The position numbers and the translations under genes were made by a program. A stretch of 64,000 bases of DNA, from the NCBI GenBank assembly GCA_030651895.1, contig JAUSBR010000003.1, forward strand, positions 1 through 64,000, in the 5' to 3' direction. This document shows positions 9,003 to 19,135 of the stretch, piece by piece. The notes under the pieces were generated by a model. That model worked only from the letters and a program-made list of their open reading frames with translations. It was not told the origin of the DNA and did no database searches. Each line of letters opens with the position of its first letter. Positions within the stretch are counted from its first letter, which is position 1. This DNA is from Sideroxyarcus sp. (GTDB lineage: Bacteria; Pseudomonadota; Gammaproteobacteria; Burkholderiales; Gallionellaceae).

Positions 9003-10214
9003 ATGCTGAAAAAGATACGTGTTAGCGATGTGCGGGCAGGAATGTTCGTCCACGAGATATGCGGCAGCTGGATGGACCATCCGTTCTGGAAGAAAGCCTT
9101 CCTGCTCGAAGAGAACGAAGACCTGAAGACACTGAAGACCTGCGGCGTGCAGGAGGTCTGGATCGACACCGACAAAGGCATGGACATCGGGGCCGAAGCG
9201 GTGCTATCCACCCCGGCGGAAGCGAGCAAAAAGGTCGAGGATGAACTGAAAGCCATCGCCAAGGAACCTTTGCGCGAACCGCGCATTCCCATCCACGAAG
9301 AACTCGAACGCGCCCGGAAACTGCAGGCCAAGAGCAAGGCGGCGGTCACTTCCATGTTCCAGGAAGTGCGCATGGGCAATGCCATCAAGGTCAGCGATGC
9401 AGCCCCTCTGGTGGAGGAGATCAGCGAGTCCATCACGCGCAATCCGGAGGCCTTCCTCAACCTGTCCCGGCTCAAGACCAAGGACGATTACACCTATATG
9501 CACTCGGTCGCCGTATGCGCGCTGATGATCGCATTGGGCAAACAACTCGGCCTGACCGGCAACGATCTCAAGGAGGCCGGACTGGCCGGTCTGCTGCACG
9601 ACGTCGGCAAGATGGCGATCGACGACGCCGTGCTGAACAAGCCTGGCAAGCTCACCGACGAAGAGTTCAACATCATCAAGGAACACCCGCGCAAGGGCTG
9701 GGAACTGCTGAAGGGTTCGCCCGAGATCACAGAGACGGCGCTGGATGTCTGCCTGCACCACCATGAACGCGTGGACGGCACGGGCTATCCCGAGCGCATC
9801 TCTGGTGAAAACCTGACTTTATTCTCCCGTATGGGCGCGGTGTGCGATGTCTACGACGCCCTCACTTCGAACCGTTGCTACAAGAACGGCTGGGAGCCGG
9901 CCGACACCATCCGCAAGATGGCGGAATGGCGCAACGGACACTTCGACGAGCGCGTGTTCCAGGCCTTCGTCAAGACCATAGGCATCTACCCCTCCGGCAC
10001 TTTAGTAAGGCTCAAGTCAGGTAGATTGGCTATAGTCATAGAGCAGACTGAGAAGAGCCTGCTCACGCCTGTCGTAAAGGCCTTCTTCTCAACCAAATCC
10101 AACGAACCCTTCATGCCTGAACTGATCAACCTGAGCAAATCGCAGGAGAGTATCGTCAGTGCCGAAGACCCCGTAAAATGGGGGTTCGATTTGAAACAGA
10201 TCACAGGAATGTGA
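9003..10214 (+). CDS. HD-GYP cyclic-di-GMP phosphodiesterase with DUF3391 domain
   Basis: 403 residues. The N-terminal ~140 residues fit the DUF3391 domain that precedes HD-GYP in many proteobacteria (MLKKIRVSDVRAGMFVHEI start). The catalytic domain at about 165-340 carries the HD pair in GLLHDVGKMAIDD and the GYP signature in HHERVDGTGYPERI, so it should be an active, soluble phosphodiesterase that degrades cyclic-di-GMP. No membrane segment or receiver domain is present. It lies between the SemiSWEET gene and acsA with 61- and 35-base gaps. It joins the GGDEF and GGDEF-EAL proteins further right in the window in the same second-messenger network. Confidence 0.94.
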   Translation: MLKKIRVSDVRAGMFVHEICGSWMDHPFWKKAFLLEENEDLKTLKTCGVQEVWIDTDKGMDIGAEAVLSTPAEASKKVEDELKAIAKEPLREPRIPIHEELERARKLQAKSKAAVTSMFQEVRMGNAIKVSDAAPLVEEISESITRNPEAFLNLSRLKTKDDYTYMHSVAVCALMIALGKQLGLTGNDLKEAGLAGLLHDVGKMAIDDAVLNKPGKLTDEEFNIIKEHPRKGWELLKGSPEITETALDVCLHHHERVDGTGYPERISGENLTLFSRMGAVCDVYDALTSNRCYKNGWEPADTIRKMAEWRNGHFDERVFQAFVKTIGIYPSGTLVRLKSGRLAIVIEQTEKSLLTPVVKAFFSTKSNEPFMPELINLSKSQESIVSAEDPVKWGFDLKQITGM

Positions 10215-10249
10215 ATCAGCCCCAATAACAACTTTCTCAGGAGAAAAGC

Positions 10250-12214
<1,965 letters not shown>

Positions 12215-12242
12215 GCATTGGCCGGAATCTCCGGCAGAACGA

Positions 12243-12271
12243 AGGGGGAGCGGCGACGCCCCCCTTTTTTT
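12243..12271 (+). terminator. Rho-independent terminator after acsA
   Basis: A GGGGG...CCCCC stem (12244-12248 with 12258-12264) with a GC-rich loop is followed by seven T (12265-12271), 29 bases after the acsA stop. Confidence 0.75.
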
Positions 12272-12339
12272 CGGGCTGAAATACACCCTTCCCGTAACAA
12301 AAAACCTTCAATAATCAAACTGGAATGACACGACCGAGG

Positions 12340-12368
12340 TTGACCCAAGCCCTTGCCTCCGCTACCAT
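12340..12368 (+). promoter_or_regulatory. Sigma-70 promoter for mltD
   Basis: TTGACC (12340-12345), a 17-base spacer and TACCAT (12363-12368); predicted transcript start near 12375. It lies downstream of the ATG at 12325, which supports the GTG at 12400 as the mltD start. Confidence 0.5.
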
Positions 12369-12399
12369 CGCGACACTTCAATCAAGACGGCTGCCAATA

Positions 12400-13971
12400 G
12401 TGTCCATCAAAAAACCGTTTCTGCTCATTCTCAGCGCCGTGCTCGGCTGCACCGTTGCCATGGCGTCCCATGCCGAGACGGTCGTAGCATTGAATACTTC
12501 CGAATTGACTGCACCTGCCGTTCAAGCACCACCCGCTGAAACTACCGCGCCGCAACAAACTGCGACGATCCAGACACCCGCTGCCGAATCGACAGCTGAA
12601 CCCGAAACACAAGCCCCCGCCCCGATACGCGAAGCAATGATCGTCGCGCCCGAACCGGCAGCCGATGACCTGTGGCAACGCATCCGCAACGGCTATGGCA
12701 TGAACGAGCTGAACAGCCCGCTGATCAAGCGCCACGAGAAGTGGTATGCCAGCCATCCCGACTACGTGTTGCGCATGACCGAGCGCGGTCGCCGTTACCT
12801 GTTCTACATCGTCGAGGAAGTCGAACGCCGCGGCATGCCGATGGAGATCGCGCTGTTGCCGATGATCGAGAGCGCCTTCAACCCCGGCGCCAACTCGGTG
12901 GCGAGTGCCTCCGGCATCTGGCAGTTCATTCCTTCCACCGGCAAACACTTCGGCATGGAGCAGAACTGGTGGCACGACGGCCGTCGCGACATCATCGGTG
13001 CGACCAACGGCGCACTGGACTATCTGCAGAAACTGCATGACCAGTTCGGCGATTGGGAACTGGCACTGGCCGCCTACAACTGGGGCGAGAACGCGGTCGC
13101 CCGCGCACAGGCCAAGAACCGCAAGCTGCGCAAACCCACCGATTACTCGCACCTCAGGATGCCGCGCGAGACCCAGAACTACGTGCCGAAACTGCTGGCC
13201 GTGAAGAACATCGTCAGCGACCCTGCCCGCTTCGGCCTGATCCTGAGCGATGTGCCGGATGAACCTTATTTCGAAGCCGTCGCCGCCAATCAGCACATGG
13301 ATGTGAAGATCGCCGCGGAACTCGCTGACATCTCTATGGAAGAATTCATCGCCCTGAATCCCAGCCACAACCGCCCGGTAATCCTGCAGGGCACCTCAGA
13401 AGTGCTGTTGTTGCCGGTAGACAAGGTCGAGACTTTCCGCAACAACCTGGCCAAGACCGATCTGCGCCTGGTCTCCTGGCAACCCTACGAAAGCAAGAAA
13501 GGCGAACGCTTCGAGCAGATCGCCGCGCACTTCGGCTTGTCGATATCCGAATTGCGCTCTGCCAACGGCCTGTCCAAGTATGCGCAGGAAAGCAACGGCC
13601 AGACCCTGCTGGTACCGATCAAGGATGAGGAATCGGCGATCCAGTTCGCCGCGTTCAACATGCATCCCAACGCCGTCGCCGAGATGTACGGTGCGGTCCG
13701 CTACACGGTACGCAGGGGCGACACCATCTCCACCATCGCGCGCCGCTTCCATGTCAGCCAGCGACAACTGCGCGAAGCGAACAACGGCAGAACATTCCTG
13801 CGCGTCGGCCAGCATTTCAACATCGTCCTGTCCGACACCAATCGCCCCGTCGCACGCAAGCGTAGCGTCACCGCGACCAAAGCCAAATCGAAGAAGAACA
13901 CCAACACCCGCAAGAAGTCGGCCAGCATGAAGGTCGCTTACGACACCAGCCACTCCAGGCAATCGAACTGA
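12400..13971 (+). CDS. mltD: Membrane-bound lytic murein transglycosylase D with LysM repeats
   Basis: Cleaves peptidoglycan glycan strands, leaving 1,6-anhydro ends, in the periplasm. I take the GTG at 12400 as start: it gives a compact signal peptide (VSIKKPFLLILSAVLG...SHA) and lies after a promoter at 12340-12368, whereas the in-frame ATG at 12325 adds 25 residues in front of the signal peptide. After an Ala/Pro/Thr-rich linker (about 30-100) comes the SLT domain with the catalytic Glu in MIESAFNPGA and the ASGIWQFIPSTGKHFG signature. Two LysM domains follow, the second reading YTVRRGDTISTIARRF, then a Lys-rich tail. No lipobox Cys is clear, although E. coli MltD is a lipoprotein. Confidence 0.92.
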   Translation: MSIKKPFLLILSAVLGCTVAMASHAETVVALNTSELTAPAVQAPPAETTAPQQTATIQTPAAESTAEPETQAPAPIREAMIVAPEPAADDLWQRIRNGYGMNELNSPLIKRHEKWYASHPDYVLRMTERGRRYLFYIVEEVERRGMPMEIALLPMIESAFNPGANSVASASGIWQFIPSTGKHFGMEQNWWHDGRRDIIGATNGALDYLQKLHDQFGDWELALAAYNWGENAVARAQAKNRKLRKPTDYSHLRMPRETQNYVPKLLAVKNIVSDPARFGLILSDVPDEPYFEAVAANQHMDVKIAAELADISMEEFIALNPSHNRPVILQGTSEVLLLPVDKVETFRNNLAKTDLRLVSWQPYESKKGERFEQIAAHFGLSISELRSANGLSKYAQESNGQTLLVPIKDEESAIQFAAFNMHPNAVAEMYGAVRYTVRRGDTISTIARRFHVSQRQLREANNGRTFLRVGQHFNIVLSDTNRPVARKRSVTATKAKSKKNTNTRKKSASMKVAYDTSHSRQSN

Positions 13972-13972
13972 T

Positions 13973-15955
13973 CTATTTGTTGTACAGGTGGCAATGCACC
14001 TGATGCGTCGTGCTGATCCGGCTAGCGTCCGGATAGTGTGAGCAGACCGTCATCGCGTGCGCGCAACGCGGCGCGAAATGGCAGCCCGCAGGCGGATTCG
14101 CCGGTGACGGCAGATCGCCTTCCAGTTTGACATATTCCCTGCCCGCCCCGTCGATGCGCGGCACTGCAGACAGCAATGCCTGTGTGTAGGGATGCTTCGG
14201 TGAACGCATCACCTCCTCCGTCGTACCGCGCTCGACGACACGCCCCAGATACATCACGCACACTTCGTGCGCGAGATATTCCACCACCGCCAGGTTGTGG
14301 GTGATGAAGAGATAGCTCAGCCCCAATTCCTGCTGCAATTCTTTCAGCAGATTCAGTATCTGTGCCTGCACCGACACATCCAGCGCCGAGGTCGGCTCGT
14401 CGCAGATGAGCAGTTGCGGCGACACCGCCAGCGCGCGTGCGATGGCGATGCGCTGGCGCTGCCCGCCGGAAAACTCGTGCGGGTAACGCCACTTGCTCTC
14501 GCGTGCCAGCCCCACCTTGTCCAGCAAGCCGTCAATATGCGTCTGCCGCGCGGCGCTGTCGTCGCCGATGCCGAGCGCGCTCATACCCTCTTCCAGTATC
14601 TCGGCCACGCGCATCTTGGGATTCAGCGAGGCATACGGATCCTGGAACACCATCTGCATGGTCGAGCGCGCGGCGTCCGTGCCGATCAATTCCTTCCCGG
14701 CGAACTGCACACTGCCTGCGGTGGCAGGAAGCAGCCGCAACAGCGCCTTGCCCAGCGTCGTCTTGCCACAACCAGATTCACCCACCAGCGCCAGCGTGCG
14801 CCCCTGCGGGATGGACAGCGACACGCCATCCACCGCTTTCACATTCCCGATCACGCGTTGCAGGATGCCTTTGCGAATGGGGAAATGGACTTGCAGGTCG
14901 GAGACCTGCAAGAGTGCCGAATGTGTAGTGCTGAATACTGAGTGCTGAGTGCCGAGTGTGCGATCGGAAGCCCGGGGTGACTCTGCACTCAGCACTCGTT
15001 CCTCAGCACTTTGGTATAGATGACACCTCACCCCGCGCCCATCCACCACTGTCCACTCCGGTGTCTGCTCGCGGCACAGCGCCCAAGCCTTGTCGCAGCG
15101 CGGTGCAAACCGACAGCCTTGGGTGATGCTGCCGAGAGGCGGCACGCTGCCGAGAATCGCACTCAGCGGCTGTCCGCTGCGTCGCGCGTCCGGCAACGCG
15201 GCAAACAGCTTTTGCGTGTAAGGATGCAACGGTTTGGCGAACAACTGTTCGCGCGTGGACTGCTCAACGATCTGCCCCGCATACATCACGCCGACGCGGT
15301 GCGCGTTCTCCGCCACCACGCCGAGATCGTGGGTGATAAGCAACATCGCCATGCCGGTCGTGTCTTGCGTCTCGCGCAGTAGTTGCAGCACCTGCGCCTG
15401 TATCGTCACATCCAGTGCGGTGGTCGGCTCGTCGGCGATCAGCAGTTTCGGACTGCCCGCCAGCGCCATCGCGATCATCACACGCTGCTTCATGCCGCCG
15501 GAAAGTTGGAACGGATACTCATCCACCCGACGCGCGGCATCTGGAATACCGACTTGAGTCAGCAGTTCGATGCAGCGGGCATTGGCTGCTGCACCCTTTA
15601 TGCCATGGTGCAGCGCCAGCACTTCGGCAATCTGCGCGCCCACCGTCATCACCGGGTTCAGGCTCAGCCCGGGTTCCTGGAAGATCATCGCCATCGTCCC
15701 GCCGCGCACTTCGCGCATATCATGCTCGGGCAGGTCGAACAATGCGGCGCCATCCATCTGCACCGCTCCGCCCGTATTCACCACGCCATCGGGGAGCAAG
15801 CGCATCAGCGACAGCGCGGTCATCGACTTGCCGCAGCCGGACTCGCCCAGCAAGGCGAAAGTCTCGCCCGCCGCGATGTCGAAAGAGATGCCGTCCACGA
15901 TGGTCGCACCGTTGCGCAGGCGGGTGACGAGCTTGTCGACCTTGAACAGGCTCAT
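13973..15955 (-). CDS. yejF: Fused two-domain ABC ATPase of peptide importer (YejF-like)
   Basis: 660 residues with two complete ABC ATPase domains that energise oligopeptide or microcin-type uptake. Domain 1: Walker A GESGCGKS, signature LSGGMKQR, Walker B LLIADEPTTALD. Domain 2: GESGCGKTT, FSGGQRQR, LLICDEPTSALD. Each ends with the oligopeptide-type C-terminal Cys-containing stretch (CRFAPRCDKAWALC; CHFAPRCAHAMTVC). The linker between the domains (about residues 315-345) is unusually long and is encoded by an inverted repeat of AGTGCTGAGTGC units, apparently a repeat element captured in frame. Its start overlaps the stop of the permease gene upstream. Confidence 0.93.
   Translation of the reverse strand: MSLFKVDKLVTRLRNGATIVDGISFDIAAGETFALLGESGCGKSMTALSLMRLLPDGVVNTGGAVQMDGAALFDLPEHDMREVRGGTMAMIFQEPGLSLNPVMTVGAQIAEVLALHHGIKGAAANARCIELLTQVGIPDAARRVDEYPFQLSGGMKQRVMIAMALAGSPKLLIADEPTTALDVTIQAQVLQLLRETQDTTGMAMLLITHDLGVVAENAHRVGVMYAGQIVEQSTREQLFAKPLHPYTQKLFAALPDARRSGQPLSAILGSVPPLGSITQGCRFAPRCDKAWALCREQTPEWTVVDGRGVRCHLYQSAEERVLSAESPRASDRTLGTQHSVFSTTHSALLQVSDLQVHFPIRKGILQRVIGNVKAVDGVSLSIPQGRTLALVGESGCGKTTLGKALLRLLPATAGSVQFAGKELIGTDAARSTMQMVFQDPYASLNPKMRVAEILEEGMSALGIGDDSAARQTHIDGLLDKVGLARESKWRYPHEFSGGQRQRIAIARALAVSPQLLICDEPTSALDVSVQAQILNLLKELQQELGLSYLFITHNLAVVEYLAHEVCVMYLGRVVERGTTEEVMRSPKHPYTQALLSAVPRIDGAGREYVKLEGDLPSPANPPAGCHFAPRCAHAMTVCSHYPDASRISTTHQVHCHLYNK
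14926..15010. repeat. Inverted repeat element inside yejF linker
   Basis: Arms TGAGTGCTGAGTGCCGAGT (about 14940-14958) and ACTCTGCACTCAGCACTC (about 14980-14997) are near-perfect inverted copies, with further AGTGCTGA / TCAGCACT half-units at both ends. The element keeps the yejF frame open and encodes low-complexity Ser/Thr-rich linker. Confidence 0.65.
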
Positions 15956-17319
15956 GTCGCGTTCTCCGTCCGGTTCAGGCGCGGATCAAAAGCATCGCGC
16001 ACCGCGTCCGCAAAGAGATTCGCCGCCAGCACCAGCACCAGCATGAAGCCAAAAGCCGCAGCCAGCGCCCACCACACCATAGGCTCGCGGCCCATCTCCA
16101 GACGCGCCGCATTGATCATGGTGCCGAAGGAGATCATCGAGGGGTCAACGCCGACGCCGATATAGGACAGTACCGCTTCGGCCAGCACCAGTGCGGAGAA
16201 ATCCATTACCAGTGCGATGAGCACGATGTGCATCACATTGGGCATGATGTGGCGCGTGAGGATGCGCAGTGAGGACACGCCGAACGATTGCGCCGCCTGG
16301 ATGTACTCCATCTCGCGCAGCTTCAGCGTCTCGCCGCGCAGCAGGCGGCACAGGCTGGTCCAGCTCGTGATCCCGAGGATCAGGCACAGGCACACAAGTC
16401 GTGCATCAGCGCGCTTTGCCTCAAGGTCAAACCAATCCGCATGCTGATCGATAAACATTTGCATCATCAACACCATCGCCGCGATCAGCAACACGCTGGG
16501 GATGGAACTCAGCACCGTGTAGATGTACTGGATAACATCATCCACCCAGCCGCGGAAATAACCTGCCGCCACACCAAGGAACAGTGCCAGCGGCAGCGTC
16601 ACCAGCGTGGTCACCGTGCCGATGATGAGGCCGGTGCGTATGCTCTTCAATGAAAGATACAGCACGTCCTGCCCGACCTTGTCGGTGCCGAGCACATGGT
16701 AAACGGTGGCGAGGCTGACAACAGCGCCGATGAGGGTGGTGAGGATCAGTGTGGCGCTGGAGACCGCGCGGTCGCATCCGGAAGCACAGTGCAAGGTCCG
16801 GTGCGAAAGATAGAACGACAACAGCCCGACCAGCAGTCCCAATCCTCCGCCAACCAGCGCCCGCTTCAGCACATCGGCATCGCGTTGCGACACATCGGTC
16901 AGATGCGCACCGCCATACTGCAAGCGCGGATAGTCGCGAACGACATTGCCCTGCGCGTCGGGCATGCTCTCTTTGGCATACAGCGTGAGTGCGAAGGGTT
17001 CGGAATAGGTCTTTTCGGTGTGCGTACGCAGCGGGTCGACCAGCTTGTCGAACACGCTCAACACCTCGGGCGAATAAACTTTCTCGCCGCCGCTCGTTTG
17101 CGGCAAAGCCATGCGGAAGTGCAGCGTATCGAGCAAGCCGACTGCAAGGAACAGCGACAGCACCAGCAGCGACACCATCGCCACACTGCTCCGCGCCACG
17201 CGCCTCCAGGGCAGCAACAGATGCTCATGCCGCCGCACATACCAAGCCGCCACGCCCGCCGCCGCCAGCAGCAGAAAGATCAGTTTGTCGCTCCACAGAA
17301 AGACGAGTTGGAAACTCAT
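15952..17319 (-). CDS. yejE: Peptide ABC transporter permease (YejE/DppC-like)
   Basis: Inner-membrane permease of the importer. 455 residues, clearly longer than typical DppC/YejE proteins (about 300-340). The C-terminal half has the permease signature near residue 325-365 (ILGITSWTSLCRLLRGETLKLREMEY with the EAA-like AAQSFGVS...ILTRHIMPN). The N-terminal third carries two early helices around a ~90-residue extracytoplasmic segment (YSPEVLSVFDKLVDPLR through GGAHLTDVSQRDAD), then a third helix. Genes on both sides overlap by 4 bases, so yejB-yejE-yejF are translationally coupled. Confidence 0.9.
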   Translation of the reverse strand: MSFQLVFLWSDKLIFLLLAAAGVAAWYVRRHEHLLLPWRRVARSSVAMVSLLVLSLFLAVGLLDTLHFRMALPQTSGGEKVYSPEVLSVFDKLVDPLRTHTEKTYSEPFALTLYAKESMPDAQGNVVRDYPRLQYGGAHLTDVSQRDADVLKRALVGGGLGLLVGLLSFYLSHRTLHCASGCDRAVSSATLILTTLIGAVVSLATVYHVLGTDKVGQDVLYLSLKSIRTGLIIGTVTTLVTLPLALFLGVAAGYFRGWVDDVIQYIYTVLSSIPSVLLIAAMVLMMQMFIDQHADWFDLEAKRADARLVCLCLILGITSWTSLCRLLRGETLKLREMEYIQAAQSFGVSSLRILTRHIMPNVMHIVLIALVMDFSALVLAEAVLSYIGVGVDPSMISFGTMINAARLEMGREPMVWWALAAAFGFMLVLVLAANLFADAVRDAFDPRLNRTENAT

Positions 17320-18293
17320 TGCAGCCTCACCCTCGGATCGACAACGGTATAGGAGATGTCGGTCAGGATCAGTCCCACGATGTACAGCACCGAACCGAGG
17401 AACACCATCGCGCGCACCACGCTGAAATCCTGCGCGTTGATGGCGTCGATGGTGTAGCTGCCCAGGCCGGGGATGCCAAAGAAGGATTCAGTGAGCAGGC
17501 TGCCCATGAACAGCAGCGGGATGACCACCACCACGCCGGTAAGGATCGGGATCATGGCGTTCTTCAGCACATGGGTGAACAGCACGCGCAGTTCGGACAA
17601 TCCTTTGGCGCGCGCGGTGCGCACATAGTCCTTGCCGATCTCTTCGAGGAAGATGGTGCGATACCAGCGGCTACTCGAACCGACGCCGCCCATCACACCG
17701 ATGAGGATGGGCAGCACCACGAACTTGAAACTGTCCGCGCCTCCCGCGTAACCCGAGATGGGCACCAGATGCCACAGCTTGCTGACCACGAACTGCCCGC
17801 CGATGATGTAGAACAGACCGGATACCGACATCAGCAGCACACACAGCGCCACCCCAGCCATGTCCAACGCGGTGGCGCGGAACAGCGTCATCAACAGGGC
17901 GAAACTGACATACACGACAAGGCCAACAAGAAAGGTCGGCAGCGCAATCGCCAGACTCGGCCCCATGCGCTTGGTGATCTCGCGGCCGATGCTGCGGCCG
18001 TCATCCGAATAGCCAAAATCCAGGACGAACATGCTGGCCGATTTCTGCCAGAAGACGGTGTCAGTGAGTTTCGCCGTACCGTTGGCCGCGCTGTTCACCA
18101 GCAAGGGCTTGTCGTAGCCGCGCTGCTGCTTCCACTTTTCAATGGCTTCCGGCGTCACACGCTTCACGCCGAGCTGCATGCGCGCCATATCGTCCGGCGT
18201 ATTCACCACGAAGAACAGCGCGAAGGTGAGCAGGTTCACCCCGATCAGGATGGGCACGGCGTAGATGATGCGGCGGATGAGGTAGGCGATCAT
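17316..18293 (-). CDS. yejB: Peptide ABC transporter permease (YejB/DppB-like)
   Basis: 325 residues with six predicted membrane helices. The N-terminus MIAYLIRRIIYAVPILIGVNLLTF is the classical DppB/OppB start, followed by a periplasmic loop and the transmembrane domain. The coupling-helix region reads GKDYVRTARAKGLSELRVLFTHVLKN. First gene of the minus-strand yejBEF run; the start lies just left of a 142-bp palindromic element, so promoter and palindrome may be linked. It should form the translocation pore with YejE. Confidence 0.93.
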   Translation of the reverse strand: MIAYLIRRIIYAVPILIGVNLLTFALFFVVNTPDDMARMQLGVKRVTPEAIEKWKQQRGYDKPLLVNSAANGTAKLTDTVFWQKSASMFVLDFGYSDDGRSIGREITKRMGPSLAIALPTFLVGLVVYVSFALLMTLFRATALDMAGVALCVLLMSVSGLFYIIGGQFVVSKLWHLVPISGYAGGADSFKFVVLPILIGVMGGVGSSSRWYRTIFLEEIGKDYVRTARAKGLSELRVLFTHVLKNAMIPILTGVVVVIPLLFMGSLLTESFFGIPGLGSYTIDAINAQDFSVVRAMVFLGSVLYIVGLILTDISYTVVDPRVRLQ

Positions 18294-18331
18294 GTATGGC
18301 CGATATTGTACGGGATTCGGCTATCATCCTA

Positions 18332-18473
18332 GCAAGCTGTTGAAAACTACTGCGGTGGTCATCTGCGGCGTTGCGCGGTGCTCGCTTCCTCGCCTACCTG
18401 CGAGGTATGTCTCGGTCGCTGCGCTCCGCGCGCCTTGCATCTGACCATCCTCGCTACGTTTTCAGCAGCTTGC
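18332..18473. repeat. 142-bp imperfect palindrome (MITE/REP-like element)
   Basis: Starts GCAAGCTGTTGAAAAC and ends GTTTTCAGCAGCTTGC, its inverse with one mismatch; the homology of the two halves continues inward with interruptions (GGTGGTCATCTGC against GCATCTGACCATCC, GCGCGGTGCTCGCTTCCTCG against CGGTCGCTGCGCTCCGCGCG). It carries no open reading frame of note and fills the gap between divergent yejB and the FrnE-like gene. Such long imperfect palindromes are typical of non-autonomous mobile repeats. Confidence 0.75.
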
Positions 18474-18492
18474 CAAATAGAGGAGAACCCGC

Positions 18493-19131
18493 ATGAAGAT
18501 CGAGATCTGGTCCGACATCATCTGCCCCTGGTGCTACATCGGCAAACGCAATTTCGAGAAAGCGCTGGCTGCTTTCCCGCACAGGGAACAGGTGCAAATC
18601 ATCTGGCGCAGCTTCGAACTCGACCCGCACGCGCCCGCTGAACTGCCCGGCACGCTGGAAGAGATGCTGGCGAAAAAATACCACACCAGCAAGCAGGAAA
18701 CCGCCGCCATGGTCGCCCGCGTGACCGAAGCGGCCAAGACCGCCGGGCTGGAATATCATCTGGATAAGGCCCGCACCGGCAACACCTTGGCCGCCCACCG
18801 CCTGCTGCACCACGCTACCAACAAGGGACTGGGCGACAAAGCCACCGAACGCCTCATGCATGCCTACTTCTGCGAATCGCTGCCGGTCGGCGACCGCGCC
18901 GCCCTCGCCCGTCTCGCGCCGGAATTCGGCATCACAGAGGACGAGGCGTTGAAGGTGCTGGAGAGCGAAGCTTACGCCGAGGCCGTGCGCGCCGACGAAG
19001 CACGCGCAACCAAACTGGGCATCAACGTCGTACCTTCATTCGTCATCAACGAGAAGCATCTGATCACGGGTGGACAGCCGGTAGAGGGGTTTGCGGCGGC
19101 GTTGCGACAAGCGATGACCGAATCTGCTTGA
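18493..19131 (+). CDS. DsbA-family oxidoreductase (FrnE-like)
   Basis: 212-residue thioredoxin-fold protein with the active site CPWC in DIICPWCYIGKRNFEKAL near residue 12-15, and the DsbA-type helical insertion. No signal peptide is visible, so it is probably cytoplasmic, as FrnE proteins are; a cis-Pro loop is seen in GINVVPSFVINEKHLITGG. Annotated in many genomes as 2-hydroxychromene-2-carboxylate isomerase-like or FrnE. A good ribosome site (AGAGGAGAA) precedes it. It sits on the opposite strand between the yej permease genes and the solute-binding protein. Confidence 0.9.
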   Translation: MKIEIWSDIICPWCYIGKRNFEKALAAFPHREQVQIIWRSFELDPHAPAELPGTLEEMLAKKYHTSKQETAAMVARVTEAAKTAGLEYHLDKARTGNTLAAHRLLHHATNKGLGDKATERLMHAYFCESLPVGDRAALARLAPEFGITEDEALKVLESEAYAEAVRADEARATKLGINVVPSFVINEKHLITGGQPVEGFAAALRQAMTESA

Positions 19132-19135
19132 AGTC

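Noticed and set aside
16989-18332. Open frame of 447 codons on the plus strand opposite yejE/yejB
   Set aside because: Low-complexity His/Arg/Gln protein; the two permeases on the minus strand are well supported and explain the openness.
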